From an uncultured Collinsella sp. (GTDB lineage: Bacteria; Actinomycetota; Coriobacteriia; Coriobacteriales; Coriobacteriaceae), in contig UQLI01000011.1 in assembly GCA_900541715.1 (NCBI GenBank), forward strand, positions 1 through 54,135: a stretch of 54,135 nucleotides of DNA, read 5' to 3'. A program made the translations under genes and the position numbers. Below, in pieces: positions 50,030 through 54,135 of this stretch. A model generated the notes under the pieces. It searched no databases and had not been told where the DNA came from. It saw nothing but the letters and a program-made list of their open reading frames with translations. How positions within the stretch are numbered: the first letter of the stretch is position 1; each line of letters begins with the position of its first letter.

Positions 50030-50926
50030 GTGACCGATCGGTCCCTGACTCTTTCCGCGCCGGCAAAGATTAACCTCTACCTGGGGGTTCATACCGAGCG
50101 CGATGACCGCGGCTACCACAGGGTCGATTCCCTGATGGCGGCCGTCGGTCTTTCCGATACCGTGACGGTCACGCCGGCGCAGGCGCTGACCGTCCAGACG
50201 GTTCCGGCATCAGATTTTCCCATGCAAAAGAATACGGCGTATCGGGTTGCGGTTGCTATGGCCGAGCATTATGGTCGCGAGGCAAACATCTGCGTGACGA
50301 TTGAGAAGCGCATTCCATTGTGCGCCGGCTTGGGCGGCCCCTCGACGGATGCGGCCGCGGTCATTGTCGCCTTGGCAGAGCTCTGGGGCATTGATCGCAC
50401 CGACCCAGCGCTCGACGATATTGCGCGGGGCATTGGTGCTGACGTCCCGTTCTTTTTGCACGCGAGTCCTGCGTTCTACGTAGGTGGGGGAGACGTGCTG
50501 GCAACTGAGTACCCCGCGCTGCCCGCGACGCCCGTCGTGCTGGTCAAGCCGCGCGAGGCAAGCGTTTCGACAATTGAAGCCTATCGACGTTTTGACGAGG
50601 CCCCGGTGCCTGCGGACAAGCCCGGCGCGATAGCTTCTGCCTTGCGTGCTGGTGATGCCGAGACGGCATATGCACTCATCCATAACAATCTGGGTGTCAT
50701 TTCCGCACAGATGGAGTCGCAGATTCAAACGGTCCTCGACTGGCTGCGTAAACAGGACGGAACCGTTGCTGTAGATGTGTGCGGATCGGGTGCCTGCTCG
50801 TTTGCCATTTGCGACACCGCTGCCACGGCCGAAAGGCTTGCCGATGCTGCCCAGCAAAATGGCTGGTGGGTCTGCGCGACTGAGCTTATTCCCAACACGG
50901 TTCAAATCGACGCGCCAAAGAAATAA
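50030..50926 (+). CDS. ispE: 4-diphosphocytidyl-2-C-methyl-D-erythritol kinase
   Basis: 298 residues, GHMP kinase of the non-mevalonate isoprenoid pathway. Marks: SAPAKINLYLGVHTERDDRG at the N-terminus, the ATP loop IPLCAGLGGPSTDAAAVIVA, where the family has AGLGGGSSDAAA, IGADVPFFLHASPAFYVGGG, and a last motif VDVCGSGACSFAI. The start is GTG 50030, two bases after the veg stop. The Gly-Ser to Pro-Ser change in the loop is unusual but conservative in position. Confidence 0.92.
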   Translation: MTDRSLTLSAPAKINLYLGVHTERDDRGYHRVDSLMAAVGLSDTVTVTPAQALTVQTVPASDFPMQKNTAYRVAVAMAEHYGREANICVTIEKRIPLCAGLGGPSTDAAAVIVALAELWGIDRTDPALDDIARGIGADVPFFLHASPAFYVGGGDVLATEYPALPATPVVLVKPREASVSTIEAYRRFDEAPVPADKPGAIASALRAGDAETAYALIHNNLGVISAQMESQIQTVLDWLRKQDGTVAVDVCGSGACSFAICDTAATAERLADAAQQNGWWVCATELIPNTVQIDAPKK

Positions 50927-50975
50927 AAATTTCTCTAGCACGCGGCGAAAATCTTTGTTACTATAGTCGAGCTAA

Positions 50976-51052
50976 CGGGTTGTGGCTCAGTTTGGTAGAG
51001 CACTGCGTTCGGGACGCAGGGGTCGCTGGTTCAAATCCAGTCAACCCGACCA
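50976..51052 (+). tRNA. tRNA-Pro (CGG)
   Basis: Acceptor CGGGTTG pairs with CAACCCG, D arm GCTCAGTTTGGTAGAGC, anticodon stem CTGCG/CGCAG with loop TTCGGGA (anticodon CGG), T arm CTGGTTCAAATCCAG, encoded CCA. TATAGT at 50962-50967 is a likely -10. Confidence 0.95.
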
Positions 51053-51063
51053 GAGCATGAGGA

Positions 51064-51091
51064 GGGACCGCTTCTTGCGGTCCCTTTTTTT
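51064..51091 (+). terminator. terminator after tRNA-Pro
   Basis: GGGACCGC (51064-51071) and GCGGTCCC (51077-51084), perfect 8 bp, followed by seven T. Confidence 0.9.
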
Positions 51092-51099
51092 AGCTAGTG

Positions 51100-51128
51100 T
51101 TGTGATACCGCGATACCCGCGGTATACT
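51100..51128 (+). promoter_or_regulatory. tatA promoter with palindrome in its spacer
   Basis: TTGTGA (51100-51105) and TATACT (51123-51128) are 17 bp apart. ATACCGCG (51105-51112) and CGCGGTAT (51118-51125) form an 8-bp inverted repeat that fills the spacer and touches the -10 box, so a bound repressor there would block the promoter. Confidence 0.6.
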
Positions 51129-51164
51129 CATTCGAGCTTGTCTCGCTGTATTGTGGAGGTCTAC

Positions 51165-51440
51165 ATGTTTGGACTGAGGGCTCCTGAGCTCATCATTATT
51201 CTCGTCGTTGTCCTGATTATCTTCGGGCCCAAGAACCTGCCGAAGCTCGGCAAGTCCCTCGGCTCTACCGTCAAGAATATCCGCGAGGGTATGGAGGGCG
51301 ACGATAAGGCCGAGACCAAGCAGGCCGAGGAGGTCGTGGTCGAGCAGTCCGAGGAGGACAAGGAGATCGCTGAGCTCGAGGCCAAGCTCGCTGCTGCCAA
51401 GAAGAAGCAGGCAGAGGACAGCGACGCGGACGCAGAGTAG
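51165..51440 (+). CDS. tatA: twin-arginine translocase subunit TatA/TatE
   Basis: 91 residues: short N-terminus, one membrane helix (about 8-20, LIIILVVVLIIF), the hinge FGPKNLPKLGKSLG, an amphipathic helix and an acidic/lysine-rich tail typical of TatA. TatA oligomers form the pore for folded proteins. No tatB or tatC lies nearby. GGAGG precedes the ATG at 51165; the frame is open further upstream through the tRNA but that is a shadow. Confidence 0.92.
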   Translation: MFGLRAPELIIILVVVLIIFGPKNLPKLGKSLGSTVKNIREGMEGDDKAETKQAEEVVVEQSEEDKEIAELEAKLAAAKKKQAEDSDADAE

Positions 51441-51465
51441 TCCCATCCCTTTGGGGTGAGCACCT

Positions 51466-51498
51466 GACCGGCTTGCCCGCAGGCTAGCCGGTCTTTTT
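51466..51498 (+). terminator. terminator after tatA
   Basis: GACCGGCT (51466-51473) pairs with AGCCGGTC (51486-51493), followed by TTTTT. Confidence 0.85.
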
Positions 51499-51546
51499 CG
51501 TTTTGTTGACAGTTGATTGTTTGATCAGAGTTGGGGAGATATCCGT

Positions 51547-52017
51547 ATGGACGCAAGCCAGATCGTACTGACCGCTGAGGGCCGCCAGAAGCTCGTCGAG
51601 GAGCTCGCTTGGCGTGAGGGCGATTACGCCAAGGAGATCGTCGAGGACATCAAGGAAGCCCGCGCGTTCGGCGACCTTTCGGAGAACTCCGAGTACGACG
51701 CCGCTAAGGACAAGCAGGCCCAGAACGCCGCTCGTATTGCCGAGATCCAGGCCATCCTCGCCAACGCTCAGGTTGCTGCCACCACGGGCGACCTGACCGT
51801 CTCCATCGGTTCCACCGTTTCGCTGATTGATCCCAACGGCGAGGTCATGGAAGTCACGCTCGTCGGTACCACCGAGACCAACTCGCTCGAGCACAAGATC
51901 TCCAACGAGTCTCCGGTCGGCCACGCCATCATCGGTCACGGCGAGGGCGACTCCGTCGAGGTCGTTACGCCTTCCGGCAAGACTCGCGTCTACACCATCG
52001 CCAAGATCGCACGCTAG
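51547..52017 (+). CDS. greA: transcription elongation factor GreA
   Basis: 156 residues, rescues backtracked RNA polymerase. N-terminal coiled coil with the tip acids in RAFGDLSENSEYDAAKDKQA (D and E that coordinate magnesium), C-terminal domain with VSLIDPNGEVMEVTLVG and SPVGHAIIGHGEGD. The start at 51547 has GGGGAG about nine bases upstream. A TTGACA at about 51506-51511 may be its -35 box. lysS follows after 79 bp, with a structured leader. Confidence 0.95.
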   Translation: MDASQIVLTAEGRQKLVEELAWREGDYAKEIVEDIKEARAFGDLSENSEYDAAKDKQAQNAARIAEIQAILANAQVAATTGDLTVSIGSTVSLIDPNGEVMEVTLVGTTETNSLEHKISNESPVGHAIIGHGEGDSVEVVTPSGKTRVYTIAKIAR

Positions 52018-52021
52018 ACCA

Positions 52022-52078
52022 CGGTCCCGCGTAAAGGTATGTTTTCGCTCCCTGGGACCGAATCCTGGGGAGCGTTTT
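52022..52078 (+). promoter_or_regulatory. greA-lysS intergenic terminator with competing stem
   Basis: CGCTCCC (52046-52052) pairs with GGGAGCG (52068-52074), followed by TTTT, a terminator shape. CGGTCCC (52022-52028) pairs with GGGACCG (52054-52060), which lies in the loop of the terminator. The two stems interlock, so they exclude each other or form a pseudoknot. This is a possible attenuator before lysS. Confidence 0.6.
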
Positions 52079-52096
52079 AGTTTGAGGAGCTAACTT

Positions 52097-54061
52097 ATGG
52101 CAGAGAACCAGAACGCCGCCGATCAGGCATCGACGCTCAACGACGAGCGCGCCACCCGCCTGGCCAAGCGCGCCGCCCTGTTCGAGGCGGGCCAGAACCC
52201 CTATCCCGAGCACTCTGAGCTTGAGGACTACGTCGCCGATATCGAGACTAAGTACGCCGATCTTGCCGATGGCGAGGACACCGAGGACGTCGTGAAGATC
52301 GCCGGCCGTGTGGTCGCCAAGCGCGGTCAGGGCAAGATCATGTTCATCGTCGTGCGCGATGCGACTGCCGAGATTCAGCTGTTCTGCCGCATCAACGACA
52401 TGGACGAGGCCGCCTGGAATACGCTCAAGGCCCTCGACCTGGGCGACATCCTGGGCGTGACCGGCGTGGTCGTGCGCACCCAGCGCGGCCAGCTTTCCGT
52501 TGCCCCTAAGAGCGCGACCCTGCTTTCCAAGGCCGTTCGTCCGCTGCCCGAGAAGTTCCACGGTCTTTCCGACAAGGAGACCCGCTATCGCCAGCGCTAT
52601 GTCGATCTGATCGCCAACGACGACGTTCGCGAGACCTTCCGTAAGCGTTCGCAGATTCTCTCTACCTTCCGTCGCTTTATGGAGTCCGACGGTTACATGG
52701 AGGTCGAGACCCCCATCCTGCAGACCATCCAGGGCGGCGCTACCGCCAAGCCGTTCATTACCCACTTCAACGCGCTCGATCAGGAGTGCTACCTGCGTAT
52801 TGCCACCGAGCTGCACCTCAAGCGCTGCATCGTCGGTGGTTTTGAGCGCGTGTTCGAGATCGGCCGCATCTTCCGTAACGAGGGCATGGACCTTACCCAC
52901 AACCCCGAGTTCACCACGATGGAGGCCTACCGTGCCTTCTCAGACCTCGAGGGCATGAAGGCGCTCGCCCAGGGTGTCATTAAGGCGGCTAACAAGGCCA
53001 TCGGCAACCCCGAGGTCATCGAGTACCAGGGCCAGACCATCGACCTTTCTGGTGAGTGGGCCAGCCGTCCCATGACCGACATCGTCTCCGACGTGCTCGG
53101 CAAGCAGGTCACCATCGACACGCCGGTCGAGGAGCTTGCTGCCGCCGCGCGCGAGAAGGGCCTGGAGATCAAGCCCGAGTGGACTGCCGGCAAGATCATC
53201 GCCGAGATTTACGATGAGCTGGGCGAGGACACCATCGTCAACCCGACCTTCGTGTGCGATTACCCCATCGAGGTCAGCCCGCTTGCCAAGCGTTTTGAGG
53301 ACGACCCGCGCCTGACGCACCGCTTTGAGCTGGTCATCGCCGGCCACGAGTACGCCAACGCATTCTCCGAGCTCAACGACCCGGTTGACCAGGCTGAGCG
53401 CTTTGCTGCCCAGATGGCCGAGAAGGCCGGCGGCGACGATGAGGCCATGGAGTATGACGAGGACTACGTGCGCGCCCTCGAGTACGGTATGCCTCCCGCG
53501 GGCGGCATTGGCATTGGTATCGACCGCGTGGTCATGCTGCTCACCAACCAGGCTTCTATCCGCGACGTGCTGCTGTTCCCGCACATGAAGCCCGAGAAGG
53601 GTTTCCAGTCCGGTGCCGCTGCCGCCAAGGCTGCAGAGGCCGGCAACGCCGCGAGCCCATTCGTTAAGTCGCTTAAGCCCACGCTCGATTACTCCAAGAT
53701 CGCCGTTGAGCCGCTGTTTGAGGAGTTCGTCGACTTTGATACCTTCTCCAAGAGCGATTTCCGCGCTGTGAAGGTCAAGGCATGCGAGGCCGTCAAGAAG
53801 TCCAAGAAGCTGCTGAACTTTACGCTCGACGACGGTACCGGTACCGACCGCACCATCCTCTCCGGTATTCACGCTTATTACGAGCCCGAGGACCTGGTCG
53901 GCAAGACCTTGCTCGCCATCACCAACCTGCCTCCGCGCAAGATGATGGGCATCCCCAGCTGCGGCATGCTCATCAGTGCCATCCACGAGGAGGATGGTGA
54001 GGAGCGCCTCAACCTGATCCAGCTCGACGCCTCCATCCCCGCCGGCGCAAAGATGTACTAA
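52097..54061 (+). CDS. lysS: lysyl-tRNA synthetase (class II) with C-terminal tRNA-binding domain
   Basis: 654 residues. The first ~510 are a normal class II LysRS: OB-fold anticodon domain (VKIAGRVVAKRGQGKIMFIV), motif 1 FMESDGYMEVETPIL, motif 2 FEIGRIFRNEG (about 253) and motif 3 GIGIGIDRVVML (about 472). A linker (about 505-535) rich in Ala, Gly and Lys follows. Residues about 536-654 form an EMAP II/Trbp111-like tRNA-binding OB fold: FRAVKVKACEAVKKSKKLLN, LTNLPPRK-like ITNLPPRKMMGIPSCGMLIS, ending QLDASIPAGAKMY. This module is usually found at the end of methionyl-tRNA synthetases, so it is a domain fusion. AGGAG lies before the ATG. A hairpin follows its stop. Confidence 0.94.
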   Translation: MAENQNAADQASTLNDERATRLAKRAALFEAGQNPYPEHSELEDYVADIETKYADLADGEDTEDVVKIAGRVVAKRGQGKIMFIVVRDATAEIQLFCRINDMDEAAWNTLKALDLGDILGVTGVVVRTQRGQLSVAPKSATLLSKAVRPLPEKFHGLSDKETRYRQRYVDLIANDDVRETFRKRSQILSTFRRFMESDGYMEVETPILQTIQGGATAKPFITHFNALDQECYLRIATELHLKRCIVGGFERVFEIGRIFRNEGMDLTHNPEFTTMEAYRAFSDLEGMKALAQGVIKAANKAIGNPEVIEYQGQTIDLSGEWASRPMTDIVSDVLGKQVTIDTPVEELAAAAREKGLEIKPEWTAGKIIAEIYDELGEDTIVNPTFVCDYPIEVSPLAKRFEDDPRLTHRFELVIAGHEYANAFSELNDPVDQAERFAAQMAEKAGGDDEAMEYDEDYVRALEYGMPPAGGIGIGIDRVVMLLTNQASIRDVLLFPHMKPEKGFQSGAAAAKAAEAGNAASPFVKSLKPTLDYSKIAVEPLFEEFVDFDTFSKSDFRAVKVKACEAVKKSKKLLNFTLDDGTGTDRTILSGIHAYYEPEDLVGKTLLAITNLPPRKMMGIPSCGMLISAIHEEDGEERLNLIQLDASIPAGAKMY

Positions 54062-54064
54062 CTA

Positions 54065-54091
54065 GTTACGCGGTTCTACGAACCGCGTAAC
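54065..54091 (+). repeat. post-stop hairpin, GTTACGCGGTT family (copy 2)
   Basis: GTTACGCGGTTC (54065-54076) pairs with GAACCGCGTAAC (54080-54091), perfect 12 bp, three bases after the lysS stop. Nearly identical arms to the hairpin after dtd, with a compensating change at the loop-closing pair. Confidence 0.75.
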
Positions 54092-54135
54092 GGCTCGACG
54101 CTGCGCGGGCCGCATTTGGACAATCTGACGTTCAA

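Noticed and set aside
50982..51164. 61-codon upstream extension of tatA
   Set aside because: It translates the tRNA-Pro and its terminator; the TatA start with a ribosome site is at 51165.

Overview
The window is a GC-rich chromosomal segment that looks like a member of the Coriobacteriia (Actinomycetota), most probably Collinsella or a close relative. The reasons are the mix of actinobacterial GC content with Firmicutes-like genes (Veg, YitT, Asp23/AmaP/DUF2273, ECF transporter), a surface protein with an LPxTG-type (LAQTG) anchor, a short GGGMY GroEL tail, and the style of the intergenic hairpins. No 16S gene or other definitive marker is present, so the genus is an inference.

Left edge (1-3003): an AT-rich cassette, probably acquired, with the C-terminal half of a radical SAM/SPASM peptide maturase, an ABC exporter with a fused ATPase, and a CPBP-like membrane protein lacking the usual catalytic residues. 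It looks like part of a RiPP (modified peptide) locus. It ends against the last ~45 codons of a broken 2-hydroxyacyl-CoA dehydratase activase. After an intergenic stretch with a terminator and a 130-bp inverted-repeat element come a small exported protein, a DUF389 membrane protein carrying an EF-hand-like loop, and a 1151-residue coiled-coil/CAP surface protein with a G9 tract just after its signal peptide.

9200-15600: OPT transporter, coaX followed by a relic of a second coaX C-terminus, an AT-rich two-gene insert (membrane coiled-coil protein and XRE regulator), dCMP deaminase, a NifU-type scaffold, and lgt. 15700-26600: a DUF6020 membrane protein, YebC regulator, the envelope-stress trio amaP-DUF2273-asp23, YitT, a zinc-ribbon membrane protein broken by one amber codon, and divergent M20 peptidase and YtcJ-type amidohydrolase genes. 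A 920-bp gap with two large inverted-repeat structures precedes groES-groEL.

29700-36300: an orphan 642-residue protein with a TerB-like region, then an FMN riboswitch controlling a likely five-gene unit: riboflavin S-component RibU, a fused double ECF ATPase, EcfT, and two tandem FMN-binding split-barrel proteins. 36500-41400: arginine biosynthesis argC-J-B-D behind a palindromic ARG-box-like site. 41700-54100: tRNA-Val, asnB, a MurE-type ligase, a HAD phosphatase, murI, rph, rdgB, dtd, veg, ispE, tRNA-Pro, tatA, greA and a LysRS with a C-terminal tRNA-binding domain.

A recurring theme is hairpins that start at, or even overlap, stop codons. Two families are visible: one with a GGGACAGG-type loop, the other with GTTACGCGGTT arms.
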